DNA of 64,000 nucleotides, from NCBI GenBank assembly GCA_964489245.1, contig CAZAXU010000002.1, positions 1 to 64,000 of the forward strand, written 5' to 3'. This document shows, one piece after another, positions 1 to 8,634 of the stretch (positions are counted from its first letter, which is position 1; every line of letters begins with the position of its first letter). The position numbers and the translations under genes were made by a program. Origin of the DNA: CAZAXU01 sp964489245 (GTDB lineage: Bacteria > Bacteroidota > Bacteroidia > Flavobacteriales > Flavobacteriaceae). The notes under the pieces are model-generated. The model saw only the letters and a list, made by a program, of their open reading frames with translations, was not told the origin of the DNA and ran no database searches.

Positions 1-2677
1 AGAAAAACTTACTAAAAGGTTCTTTATGTTTGTCATATTTGATATCGCTTAAAATAGACGATTTTATGCCGATATAGAAATGCCATGAATCTCGTGGTTT
101 GATAGGAATCCAAGTGAAACGCATCACCCAACTCTTGAGTTCTCTGGTAAAACCCAAAGTGGTATATCCAAAACCGTTTTTCTTGAAATCCCACGAACTG
201 GTTACTCGGACATTCCAATTGGGTGTAAGTTTTACATTTCCGCTAAAACTTAAAGAGTTTGTTGTATTATCATCTTTTCTGTCACCAATCAAATAAACCG
301 GATTGATATAATTGAAACTATAGTTCATATTCAACGACCATCGAATAGGATTGCTATAGGCTTCTTGCGTTGCCAAGTCTTTTGATTTTTTCATTTTATC
401 AATATCCTGTTTTCGATTTGCATTTCCTCCGCTTCGTTTTGTTGTTTTTTTCTTTTTAAAAGTATCATTGCTGAAATTATATCCGGTGGTGAGACGAAAT
501 CCCGTAAACCTCCCCAAACCTCCCCCCGAAGAAATGGCAAAAACATCGATTTGTTTTCCTTTATCATCCAATTGATAAGGGTCAAAAATTGAAGACATAT
601 TAATGGTCATTCCCTTGAAAATCTGAGAGGATGCATTGATGCTGATTGGCGCCAATTTCAAAGAATCTTTTAAAAAATTATAGCCACTACTCAAATTCAG
701 GCTATTTAATAGTTTAATTTTTTTCGTTTTCCCGTCTTTATCTTTCACTTTAGCTTCAAGACTGTTGCTCAAACCAAAATTTAACGTATTGTTTTCATGC
801 AAATCAGGTCTGCCGAATGCCCCGCCGTCAAAATTGGTATACTCAACAATATCATTTGAACCTTTTTGATAAGTTTTGATAAATTGGTCAAACTTCGGTT
901 TGTATGAAAAACCGATTGATGGTCTCATCACATGTCTGATTGCTTGGACCTTTGCATCTTCTTTGAAAAGATAAGTTCCGTATATCGAAGTGGATAAATT
1001 CATGGAAAGATTCAGATTCCTGTATGATTTGAAACCTTGACGTTTTTCAATGATTTCTTTTCCTTCTCCGTTGTTTGCAGTGGCATCCCAAGATTTATCA
1101 ACATATTGCATCACCCACACTTCTTCATAGGTTGCACCGGGATTCAGGTTGAAGAATTTGAACAGTTTCATGTCTGTTGAAACGGGAATCCTATGCTGCA
1201 TTCCCATCTGAACGTCATCCCACATTTGTTTTCGTAAAAACAGACTGTCTGTCGTGTTGATGAAATTTCTTCCGTTCAATTGATAATTAAAATTGATTTT
1301 CTGCAAAGCATTTTTCTTTGCTCCCTTGCCGGCAAAAGGATAAATTTTTCTCAAGTTGAAACTGAGCTGCGGCAATGTTAAACTGATTTTTTGTGTGTTC
1401 ACATTTTGATTATGTCCCAAACTCAAAGTCAAACTCGCAGGAATCGATGTGAAATTTCTGTTATAAGTAATTGACGAGCTCAATTGGTTGCTCTGCGTAG
1501 TCCTGGGATCGCTAATGACGTTGTAATTGTATGAATCTCGATAAAACCTACTGCTTCCAATGTTCACACGAGCGGAAAAAGTTGAAAAAGGATTGCTCTT
1601 ACTGTCTTTGGAATGGTTCCACCTGATATTCCAACGGGTCTTTTTTTCATAGCCTTCAATTCCGGGTTCCGATGTGATTCTTTTTTCATAGGCAAAAGAC
1701 AAACCTCCTGAAAAACTATATCTTTTTTTATATCTCGAAGAAAGTCTCAACCCGTAGCTTCCGTTGGTGAAAATATCGGCTGTTGCCGTGAGATCGGCAT
1801 ATTCGCTCATTGCCCAATAAAAACCTCCGTTTTGCAAATAGAATCCTTGAGAGTTTTCACTCCAAGTGGGCATGATAAAACCCGATGCTCTCTCTTTGGT
1901 CAGCGGAAAAAAGGCAAAAGGAATGAACAAAGGCGTGGGCACATCTTCAACCCACATCTGACTGAATCCCACAACAATTTTTTTGTTCGGCACAATTTTT
2001 CCCTTGGAAGCTTTGATATAATATTCCGGATGTTCTCTGTCTTCAGAAGTGGTGAACTTCACATTTTTTACAAACAACACGCTGTCATTATACTTTTTTG
2101 TAACCTCACTCAACAAGCTGATTTCTCCTTCCTTGGTGTAGGTATTCCAAACCAAAGCTTTTTTGGTCTTAAAATTAAATCTGATAGAATCATTCTCTGT
2201 TTTTGTTGCTCCTTGTGCAAAAACAGGTCTTTGACTGAGTTTTCCCAGAGAGTCCGGTATTCTTCCGGCATAGACTTCATTTTTATCATAATCCACATAA
2301 ATCACTCCTGCACTCAAATCTATGTCCTCATACTTGATATGCGCCTTGTTGTATAGTTTTATGAATTTTTTTCTTTCGTTAATCTCCGTATAATCTTCGG
2401 CATAGTGATATAAATTATCTTTCAAAGAACTTTTGTTAATACTGTCATTTTTTGACATCAATGAATCGACAGGCTTCATGCCAATCGTGTCTTTGTCTGC
2501 AATTCTGTTTTTTAAGAACGCCGCTCTGTTAATCTTGAAATCAGGATTATCAAGGGGAGAACCAATTGTTTTATTTTTTTTCACAAGAGTACTATCTCCT
2601 TCAACCTGTGCAAAAACAATAGCAACAGGCATAATGCACAAAAAAATGAAAATCGAAAAAGATATTTTGGTAAACAA
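1..2677 (-). CDS. lptD: LptD-like outer-membrane LPS assembly protein (3' end cut by window)
   Basis: The reading frame is open from about 2677 to the window edge, at least 892 codons, so only a short C-terminus is missing. The protein has an N-terminal jellyroll-like region and then a long region of alternating aromatic/polar strands, as expected for the LptD barrel that inserts lipopolysaccharide into the outer leaflet. The first ATG (2632) would fall inside the signal peptide. In-frame sequence upstream (KLFTKISFSIFIFLCIMPVA, then IVFAQ) is a typical export signal, so a TTG at 2677 or another non-ATG start just upstream is more likely; an in-frame TAA closes the frame about 60 nt further up. 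It is divergent from the amidase gene, whose promoter lies inside this gene's 5' end. The family call rests on overall architecture and on the Bacteroidota form of the protein; no catalytic residue exists to check. Confidence 0.8.
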   Translation of the reverse strand, partial: MFTKISFSIFIFLCIMPVAIVFAQVEGDSTLVKKNKTIGSPLDNPDFKINRAAFLKNRIADKDTIGMKPVDSLMSKNDSINKSSLKDNLYHYAEDYTEINERKKFIKLYNKAHIKYEDIDLSAGVIYVDYDKNEVYAGRIPDSLGKLSQRPVFAQGATKTENDSIRFNFKTKKALVWNTYTKEGEISLLSEVTKKYNDSVLFVKNVKFTTSEDREHPEYYIKASKGKIVPNKKIVVGFSQMWVEDVPTPLFIPFAFFPLTKERASGFIMPTWSENSQGFYLQNGGFYWAMSEYADLTATADIFTNGSYGLRLSSRYKKRYSFSGGLSFAYEKRITSEPGIEGYEKKTRWNIRWNHSKDSKSNPFSTFSARVNIGSSRFYRDSYNYNVISDPRTTQSNQLSSSITYNRNFTSIPASLTLSLGHNQNVNTQKISLTLPQLSFNLRKIYPFAGKGAKKNALQKINFNYQLNGRNFINTTDSLFLRKQMWDDVQMGMQHRIPVSTDMKLFKFFNLNPGATYEEVWVMQYVDKSWDATANNGEGKEIIEKRQGFKSYRNLNLSMNLSTSIYGTYLFKEDAKVQAIRHVMRPSIGFSYKPKFDQFIKTYQKGSNDIVEYTNFDGGAFGRPDLHENNTLNFGLSNSLEAKVKDKDGKTKKIKLLNSLNLSSGYNFLKDSLKLAPISINASSQIFKGMTINMSSIFDPYQLDDKGKQIDVFAISSGGGLGRFTGFRLTTGYNFSNDTFKKKKTTKRSGGNANRKQDIDKMKKSKDLATQEAYSNPIRWSLNMNYSFNYINPVYLIGDRKDDNTTNSLSFSGNVKLTPNWNVRVTSSWDFKKNGFGYTTLGFTRELKSWVMRFTWIPIKPRDSWHFYIGIKSSILSDIKYDKHKEPFSKFF

Positions 2678-2696
2678 TTTGCTTATATTAATTTTG
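2666..2696 (+). promoter_or_regulatory. Bacteroidota-type promoter of the amidase gene
   Basis: TTTG at 2666-2669 and TAATTTTG at 2689-2696 are separated by 19 nt, matching the Bacteroidota pattern of a TTTG -33 box and a TAnnTTTG -7 box. The -7 box is 55 nt upstream of the amidase ATG. The promoter lies within the signal-peptide region of the divergent lptD, so the two genes' 5' regions overlap. Motif match only. Confidence 0.5.
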
Positions 2697-2750
2697 TATA
2701 TTGAGTCACTGAAACATTTAAGCCAAAAATAATTAAATTATCATTATCAC

Positions 2751-3842
2751 ATGCTAAAAATAAATAAACCTGTTATTCACTCCTTTTTCATAGCAATAAT
2801 TATGCTAAACTTTAGCCTTGCGGGTTATGCACAAACCAAAAAATTTAAGGTTGTTATTGACGCGGGGCACGGAGGAAAAGACACCGGAACAGGTGGAACA
2901 GGCAAAATGAAGAAAAAAGAAAAAGATATTGCATTGGCGGTTGCCAAGCTTGTAGCCCAAAAATTAAAAACACATCCTGATATCAACCCCATTCTCACCA
3001 GAAACAGAGATATTTTTTTGGAATTGCACGAAAGAGCTTCTATTGCCAATAAGAAAAAAGCAGATCTTTTTATTTCCATACATTGCAACGCCAACAAAAA
3101 TTTCAGAGCAAACGGTTCTGAAACTTTTGTGTTGGGAATCCACCGAAACAAAGATAATCTGGAAGTTGCCAAACGAGAAAACTCTGTGATTAAACTGGAA
3201 AAAGACAATAAACTTCATTATGAAGGATTTGACCCGAATCATCCTGAAAGTTTTATAGGGCTGACCTTGATGCAAGAAGAATTCCTGGATCAAAGCATCA
3301 TGTTGGCATCTTTGATTCAACAAGAATATCGAAAGAAAATTGGCAGCATCAAAGATAGAAGCGTACAACAAGCGGGCTTTGCCGTGCTTAGACTTACTTA
3401 TATGCCAAGCGTGCTGACAGAGATAGGCTTTCTCAGCAACCCGAAAGAGGAAAAATTTCTCAATTCAAAAACCGGTCAAAATAAAATTGCACAATCCATT
3501 GCAAATGCGGTTGTCTCCTATAAAAAATATATTAATTTCAACACGGCAACAACTGATGATATTAAAAAACTCAAACCCGTTGTTCCTAAAGAAAAAATTG
3601 ACAATCAAACCATTTATAAAGTGCAACTTGCAGCCACTATCAAAAAAATTCCATTAACCTCCGCCAATTTCAACGGACTCAAAAATTTGTCTATGTCTAA
3701 AGTTGGCAAGTGGTATAAATACTACACCGGAAAAACCACAAACCTCGAAGAAATCAGGAAAATTCAGCAATTGGCTAAAGAAAAATCATTTCAAGCCGCT
3801 TTCGTTGTTGCTTTTAAAAACGGAAAAAGAGTATCTTTGTAG
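2751..3842 (+). CDS. N-acetylmuramoyl-L-alanine amidase with SPOR-like C-terminus
   Basis: A periplasmic zinc amidase (Amidase_3/AmiC class) that cleaves the amide bond between N-acetylmuramic acid and L-Ala during cell separation and peptidoglycan turnover. A signal peptide spans about residues 1-28. Zinc ligands are visible in VVIDAGHGG (H40), EKDIAL (E58) and FISIHCNA (H111); the catalytic Glu is in VLTEIGFLSN (E224). After about residue 265 a linker leads to a tail starting IYKVQLAA that resembles a SPOR domain, which would target the enzyme to denuded glycan at the division site. At 363 aa it is normal for a Bacteroidota AmiC-like protein. It heads a run of plus-strand genes with the MlaD protein and the Fe-S pair. 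Confidence 0.88.
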   Translation: MLKINKPVIHSFFIAIIMLNFSLAGYAQTKKFKVVIDAGHGGKDTGTGGTGKMKKKEKDIALAVAKLVAQKLKTHPDINPILTRNRDIFLELHERASIANKKKADLFISIHCNANKNFRANGSETFVLGIHRNKDNLEVAKRENSVIKLEKDNKLHYEGFDPNHPESFIGLTLMQEEFLDQSIMLASLIQQEYRKKIGSIKDRSVQQAGFAVLRLTYMPSVLTEIGFLSNPKEEKFLNSKTGQNKIAQSIANAVVSYKKYINFNTATTDDIKKLKPVVPKEKIDNQTIYKVQLAATIKKIPLTSANFNGLKNLSMSKVGKWYKYYTGKTTNLEEIRKIQQLAKEKSFQAAFVVAFKNGKRVSL

Positions 3843-3860
3843 AAATAAAATAAAAAAAAC

Positions 3861-3893
3861 TAATTTCCGTCAATTTTTACGTGATGGAAATTA
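3861..3893 (+). other. intergenic stem-loop between amidase and mlaD
   Basis: TAATTTCCGTCA (3861-3872) pairs with TGATGGAAATTA (3882-3893) in a 12-bp stem with one G-U wobble and a 9-nt loop. It is not followed by a clean T-run, so it reads more as an mRNA processing or stability element, or a leaky terminator, than as a strong terminator. The mlaD ATG is 20 nt downstream. Confidence 0.4.
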
Positions 3894-3913
3894 TCTAATA
3901 TTGCTAGGAATTC

Positions 3914-4858
3914 ATGAGTATCAAAAGAGAATATAAAACCGCACTTATAGTAATTGCCGCTCTGGTGTTTTCCATTTGGGGAATCAACTACCTGAAAGGA
4001 AAGGATTTATTGCACAGTTATAACACTTATTATGCTGAATTTGACAATGTTGAAGGAGTTATCAAATCCTCTCCCGTAATGCTCAAAGGCATTCAGATTG
4101 GAACCGTTAACGATTTAAAATTTAAAAACGGAATTTCAAGAACAGTGATGGAAATCAACATAGACCAAGACATTAAATTTTCTAAAAACAGTCAGGTGAA
4201 AGTCTATGGCGGAAATCTTATGGGTGGAAAAAGCATTGCCATTGTTCCCGCAGCCAACGGAGAAGTGGCAAAAAATGGAGATACGCTTGTCAGCTATACT
4301 ACTCCCGGACTATTCGATTTAGTGAACGATAAAGTCACTCCCCTACAAGATAAATTGGAACATCTTCTGAGCTCCTCTGATTCCTTGGTCAATGCTCTGA
4401 ACAAAGTTTTGAATCCCGAGACCCAAAAACATCTCAACAGAACCATGGCAGATTTGGCCGTGGTCATGCACAATTTTAAAAATACATCTGCAAAATTAGA
4501 CAAGATGTTGCAAAGCAACCAATCTCATTTTGACAATACACTTAAAAATGTAGATAAGTTGTCCGAAAATTTTGTAAACTTAAGCGATTCGCTGAAACAA
4601 ATAAGATTTAATAAAATTGCTCAAGAATTAAATCAAACCATTGTAAAGCTCAATACGAGTCTGGACAAAATCAACAAGGGAGACGGAAGTCTTGCCAAAT
4701 TGATGAACGACAAGAAATTGTATAACAACCTTGAAAAAAGCAGTAAAGAATTGGAATTGTTGCTAAACGATTTGCGTGAACATCCCAAAAAATATGTTCA
4801 CTTTTCCGTATTCGGCAGAAAAGACAAGAAAAAGAAAGAAGAAAAGAATAACAAATAA
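3914..4858 (+). CDS. MlaD/MCE-domain lipid-binding protein
   Basis: A single N-terminal membrane anchor (about residues 8-25, around TALIVIAALVFSIWGINYL) is followed by one MCE domain (about 35-115, including VMLKGIQIGTV) and a long helical, coiled-coil-like region to a Lys-rich tail. MCE proteins form rings that shuttle phospholipids between the inner and outer membranes. The permease and ATPase partners (MlaE/MlaF) are not adjacent, which is common in Bacteroidota. The gene begins 71 nt after the amidase and ends 10 nt before the next gene, so co-transcription is likely. Its position next to lptD and a cell-wall amidase fits envelope maintenance. Confidence 0.85.
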   Translation: MSIKREYKTALIVIAALVFSIWGINYLKGKDLLHSYNTYYAEFDNVEGVIKSSPVMLKGIQIGTVNDLKFKNGISRTVMEINIDQDIKFSKNSQVKVYGGNLMGGKSIAIVPAANGEVAKNGDTLVSYTTPGLFDLVNDKVTPLQDKLEHLLSSSDSLVNALNKVLNPETQKHLNRTMADLAVVMHNFKNTSAKLDKMLQSNQSHFDNTLKNVDKLSENFVNLSDSLKQIRFNKIAQELNQTIVKLNTSLDKINKGDGSLAKLMNDKKLYNNLEKSSKELELLLNDLREHPKKYVHFSVFGRKDKKKKEEKNNK

Positions 4859-4868
4859 GCGCTCGGCT

Positions 4869-6197
4869 ATGACATATATAGATAATATTCTGTTTATCAT
4901 TATCCTGGGAATTGGAATCGGATATTTTGTTTTCAATATCAGAAAAACAATTCGCAACATCAAACTCGGCAAAGATTCAAACCGCAACAACAGAAAAAAT
5001 GCGCGTTGGAAAAATATGTCTTTGAAAGCGCTGGGGCAGAAGAAAATGTTTAAACGACCTGTTCCCGCACTACTTCACCTTTTTGCCTATCTGGGTTTTA
5101 TCATCATCAATGTCGAGGTTATTGAGATTATCATAGACGGCATTTTCGGCACACACCGTGTGTTTGCACCACTGGGAAAACTATATAGCTTTCTGATTGG
5201 TTTTTTTGAGATTCTTGCCGGCTTGGTCATCCTTGCCGTTATCATTTTTTGGATACGTAGAAATATTTTGAAATTATCCCGATTCCAAAATCCCGAAATG
5301 ACAGCTTGGCCTAAAAAAGATGCGAATTTTATTCTATATTTTGAAATGGTATTGATGTCTGCTTTCTTGTTGATGAATGCTGCAGACCACAAACTGCAAT
5401 TGCTCAAATTCGGACACTATCATTTTGAACAAGGCGTTGTGGGAGCGTTTCCCGTGAGCAAACATTTGATGAACCTACTGCCTGATGCATCCCACAGTCT
5501 GGAACTTATCGAAAGAGGTACTTGGTGGTTTCATATCATCGGGATATTGATATTTTTAAACTATTTATACTTTTCCAAGCATTTTCATATTCTTCTTGCT
5601 TTTCCCAATACTTTCTATGCAAAATTGCCACCACTCGGCAAATTAGACAATCTTGAAAGCGTGAAAAAAGAAGTAGCTCTGATGATGGATCCCAATGCAG
5701 ACCCCTATGCTGCCCCTGCAGAAGATGCCGGTGAACCGGAACGATTCGGAGCAAAAGATATTTTTGACTTGGGATGGATTAACCTGCTCAATGCCTACAC
5801 TTGTACAGAATGCGGACGATGTACGGATGTCTGTCCGGCAAACCAGACCGGAAAAAAATTATCTCCCAGAAAAGTGATGATGGATGTGAGAGACCGCATG
5901 GAAGAAGTTAGTAAAAATATCGATAAAAACGGTGAATTTATAGACGACGGAAAATCTTTACTGGACTATATGTCAAAAGAAGAACTCTGGGCTTGCACCA
6001 CTTGCAATGCCTGTGTAGAAGAATGTCCCGTTGAAAATGCGCCAATGGATATTATTTTGGAAGTGAGAAGATATCTTGTCATGGAAGAATCTGCTGCTCC
6101 TTCCGAGTTGAATATGATGTTTACCAATATTGAAAATAACGGCGCACCTTGGCAATACAGCCAAATGGACAGGCTGAACTGGGCAAAAGAAGATTAA
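4869..6197 (+). CDS. membrane-anchored Fe-S electron-transfer protein (HdrD/DsrK-like)
   Basis: The protein has 442 residues from the ATG at 4869. An upstream start at 4776 would give a Lys/Arg-rich extension overlapping mlaD and is unlikely. The N-terminal half has several membrane helices resembling a NarI/DsrM-type quinone-linked cytochrome. The C-terminal half carries two cysteine clusters, CTECGRCTDVCP (about 312-323) and CTTCNACVEECP (about 376-387), which ligate two [4Fe-4S] clusters. The next gene encodes the CCG-domain partner, so together they form a split heterodisulfide-reductase-like complex, probably moving electrons between the quinone pool and a thiol or flavoprotein partner. 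The physiological donor and acceptor cannot be read from the sequence. Confidence 0.82.
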   Translation: MTYIDNILFIIILGIGIGYFVFNIRKTIRNIKLGKDSNRNNRKNARWKNMSLKALGQKKMFKRPVPALLHLFAYLGFIIINVEVIEIIIDGIFGTHRVFAPLGKLYSFLIGFFEILAGLVILAVIIFWIRRNILKLSRFQNPEMTAWPKKDANFILYFEMVLMSAFLLMNAADHKLQLLKFGHYHFEQGVVGAFPVSKHLMNLLPDASHSLELIERGTWWFHIIGILIFLNYLYFSKHFHILLAFPNTFYAKLPPLGKLDNLESVKKEVALMMDPNADPYAAPAEDAGEPERFGAKDIFDLGWINLLNAYTCTECGRCTDVCPANQTGKKLSPRKVMMDVRDRMEEVSKNIDKNGEFIDDGKSLLDYMSKEELWACTTCNACVEECPVENAPMDIILEVRRYLVMEESAAPSELNMMFTNIENNGAPWQYSQMDRLNWAKED

Positions 6198-6291
6198 GAA
6201 AAAAGAATCGGAAATTAAGAACCGGCGAAAAATACAGAATTTGATAAAAATCAATCATACACACAGGCAAGTAAACTAAAAGCAAAACATT

Positions 6292-7077
6292 ATGTCAGAA
6301 ACAATCAAAATAAGAACCATGGCAGAATTGGCAGCCGAAGGAAAAGAACCTGAAATCTTATTCTGGGTAGGTTGTGCCGGAAGTTTTGACGACAGAGCTA
6401 AAAAAATTACACGAGCATTCACAAAATTGCTCAATAAAGCTAATGTTGATTTTGCCGTTTTGGGCACAGAAGAAAGCTGCACCGGCGATCCTGCCAAAAG
6501 AGCCGGAAATGAATTCCTGTTTCAGATGCAAGCAATGAGCAATATCGAAGTGATGAATGCTTATAATGTCAAAAAAATTGTAACCACTTGCCCGCATTGT
6601 TACAATACTTTTAAAAACGAATATCCTGACTTAGGCGGGAAATATGAGGTCTATCACCACACCGAACTCTTACAATCTCTGCTGGATGAAGGAAAATTAA
6701 AAGTGGAAGGCGGCGCCTATCAAGGCATGAACATCACCTATCATGACCCCTGTTATCTAGGGCGCAGCAACGGACAATATGAAGCTCCCAGACAAGTGCT
6801 CCGGCAATTGGAAATTGATGTTAAGGAAATGAAAAACCACAAAGAAAATTCTGTTTGTTGTGGTGCCGGTGGTGCACAAATGTTTAAAGAAGCCGAACCG
6901 CAAGATGAGGAAATCTTTGTCAAAAGAACTCGAGAGGCTTTGGAAACCCAACCCAAGATCATTGCAACGGCTTGCGCTTTTTGTAATACCATGATCACAG
7001 ATGGCATCAAACACTATAACAAAGAGCAAGAAGTCAAAGTTTTGGATATTGCCGAGTTGTTGATTGATAAAACATAA
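6292..7077 (+). CDS. CCG-domain (HdrB/GlpC-like) Fe-S protein
   Basis: 261 aa with two cysteine-rich CCG domains: the first has SCTGDPAKR and TTCPHC, the second DPCYLG, VCCGAGG and ACAFC. These domains ligate the noncubane cluster or zinc in heterodisulfide reductase subunit B and in the C-terminus of GlpC and LldE. The first domain has CTG instead of CCG, so it may bind metal differently. The gene lies 94 nt downstream of the membrane Fe-S protein and supplies the catalytic half that protein lacks. The pair next to an MCE gene is a layout I recall from other Flavobacteriia. The substrate is unknown. Confidence 0.82.
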   Translation: MSETIKIRTMAELAAEGKEPEILFWVGCAGSFDDRAKKITRAFTKLLNKANVDFAVLGTEESCTGDPAKRAGNEFLFQMQAMSNIEVMNAYNVKKIVTTCPHCYNTFKNEYPDLGGKYEVYHHTELLQSLLDEGKLKVEGGAYQGMNITYHDPCYLGRSNGQYEAPRQVLRQLEIDVKEMKNHKENSVCCGAGGAQMFKEAEPQDEEIFVKRTREALETQPKIIATACAFCNTMITDGIKHYNKEQEVKVLDIAELLIDKT

Positions 7078-7356
7078 GGAAAAAGTTTAAAGTGCCTTGT
7101 TCTTAGTTCATAAAGTTGAGTAAAGCGCAGCAAAATCCCTAAAGCAATTAAAAAAACAATCCAATGTTGCCATCTTCCAACACCTTGGATGACAGCGGTT
7201 TTATACAGCATAAACACTGCTTGTGTGCTTATACGAAACTTGCATATCTATACAGAGATTTATACAGAAATTCCGTGTTGCAATTGTTTCTTGAAACAAT
7301 TTTTTAAATATTACAGCTTTACGATGATATTTATATTTTCATTGTAGTGAAAATAT

Positions 7357-8115
7357 TTAATGCAGCACTATCAATCTTTTATACCCAACTATTTTATTAT
7401 TCTCATACAAATTGATTAGATAGACCCCTTCATTTAAGTCAGAAATATCTATTGTTTGGTTGTTTGCATTTGAAACGGTGCTCTCTTTTACTTCCTTTCC
7501 GGATAAATCTACTATTTTTACTTTTGAAATATTTGTTTTATTATCAATTGTAAATGCGTTTTTTGCAGGATTGGGGTAAATCCTAAACATACCAACATCA
7601 AAATTGTTGATTCTCGATGTGCTCGAGCCTGCATTTATTGCTGTATTGGCTGTACTTTCATAAGCAAAGTCTTTGTAAATAAAATTTGTACCATCCCACA
7701 TTACACGTATCCATCCGAAATGGATTTGCCCGTTTAGTGATAATCTGACTCCCATGTAGCTATCTTGATTTAAAGGAAAAGGAGAGCCTTGTCCCCAAGC
7801 ATTCATTGAAACATCTCCGGCTCCAATAAAATTACCATTCGCATCTATCGTAGTACCTTGGGTTAATGGTTTGGGAACATCCCAACCGCTACCAGAAGTT
7901 CCGTTTGCCCAAATATTAGTTCCTCCTGAACTCCATGTATAAGTGATGTAATCAGAAGTTGATAAAGAAAATTCGTTGGTGTTATCACCGTTAAAATCAA
8001 AACCGCCACCAGAAGGCATGCCATCCGGATTAATATCTGTATAAACAATTTGTGCGTTTGCATTAATAGTGAATAAAACTACTAGCATACTGAAAAGTAA
8101 ATTTATTTTTTTCAT
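7357..8115 (-). CDS. small secreted protein with T9SS type A sorting domain
   Basis: 252 aa. A signal peptide (MKKINLLFSMLVVLFTINANA) is followed by a beta-rich body of about 150 residues that I do not recognise, with Gly/Asn/Asp-rich stretches. The C-terminal domain runs from about residue 175 (FRIYPNPAKNAFTI to EGVYLINLYENNKIVGYKRL) and is the classic type A signal for export and surface attachment. It stands alone between two plus-strand Fe-S genes and the GH3 gene. Its leader contains a stem-loop and a recognisable -7 box, so it probably has its own mRNA. Function unknown. Confidence 0.85.
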   Translation of the reverse strand: MKKINLLFSMLVVLFTINANAQIVYTDINPDGMPSGGGFDFNGDNTNEFSLSTSDYITYTWSSGGTNIWANGTSGSGWDVPKPLTQGTTIDANGNFIGAGDVSMNAWGQGSPFPLNQDSYMGVRLSLNGQIHFGWIRVMWDGTNFIYKDFAYESTANTAINAGSSTSRINNFDVGMFRIYPNPAKNAFTIDNKTNISKVKIVDLSGKEVKESTVSNANNQTIDISDLNEGVYLINLYENNKIVGYKRLIVLH

Positions 8116-8177
8116 AATTTCAAAATTTAATTAATTCTATATTTTGTTTTATTTTTTTGATAAGATCATTGTATATA

Positions 8178-8205
8178 GCTTGTAGCGGTTTGAAACGCCA
8201 CAAGC
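8178..8205 (-). promoter_or_regulatory. 5'-leader hairpin of the T9SS gene
   Basis: In the minus-strand transcript GCUUGUGGCG pairs with CGCUACAAGC across an 8-nt loop, giving a continuous 10-bp stem with one G-U pair. On the plus strand the same position is an A-C mismatch, so the stem is favoured only in the T9SS mRNA. With the -7 box at 8221-8228 the hairpin would start within about 10-15 nt of the mRNA 5' end, a typical position for a stabilising element. Confidence 0.45.
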
Positions 8206-8220
8206 CTTTGATTCAAACCC

Positions 8221-8228
8221 CAAAGATA
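8221..8228 (-). promoter_or_regulatory. -7 box (TATCTTTG) of the T9SS gene
   Basis: Read on the minus strand the sequence is TATCTTTG, an exact match to TAnnTTTG. No convincing TTTG -33 box lies at the expected distance. It would give a leader of about 100 nt containing the 8178-8205 hairpin. Confidence 0.4.
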
Positions 8229-8634
8229 GTCAAATTAATGAAAATTTAGTCATTTTGTTGTTTAGACCTAATTTTTATACAAACTGAATGTTTTTTTTAA
8301 ATTATTTGTTAAAAACAACCTGCTCTGTTGCGAAATCATAAAAAGGACAGGCGTTTCGGATATAGTGAGAATATAATCAAGGCTGGCTAATGTCAAGATA
8401 GCTTTGTGTTTATAAGGAAGGCACAAAACTTGTACAAAAATGTTTCTATTGTGTGCCATTTCAGAATCGATTAATTTAATTATGATTGCCATATTTTTAT
8501 CTACCTTGATTTTGCAATTATTAAAGGGTGTGTAAAACTTTGGTTTAGATTTCTCGCCACGAATGTTTTTCAGAAACTTACGGAAATTTGCGTTTCAACT
8601 ATTTTTGATATACCTTTTCTAAAAACAAAATGGT

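Larger units (their letters stand above)
8116..8634. other. 519-bp intergenic region
   Basis: The part next to 8115 holds the leader hairpin and promoter of the T9SS gene. The rest (about 8240-8634) is AT-rich with scattered stops in all frames. A 74-codon minus-strand frame at 8268-8492 has no recognisable features, and I do not regard it as a gene. I see no RNA gene here. Confidence 0.5.

Noticed and set aside
1832..2356. 174-codon plus-strand frame opposite lptD
   Set aside because: It is antisense to the long LptD frame, has no family resemblance and no promoter; lptD explains the region.
7078..7356. Possible small gene or RNA between the CCG protein and the T9SS gene
   Set aside because: Short frames only, no conserved structure or promoter that I could recognise.
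8268..8492. 74-codon minus-strand frame in the 8.1-8.6 kb gap
   Set aside because: It has no signal, no motif, unusual composition and no promoter; most likely chance.
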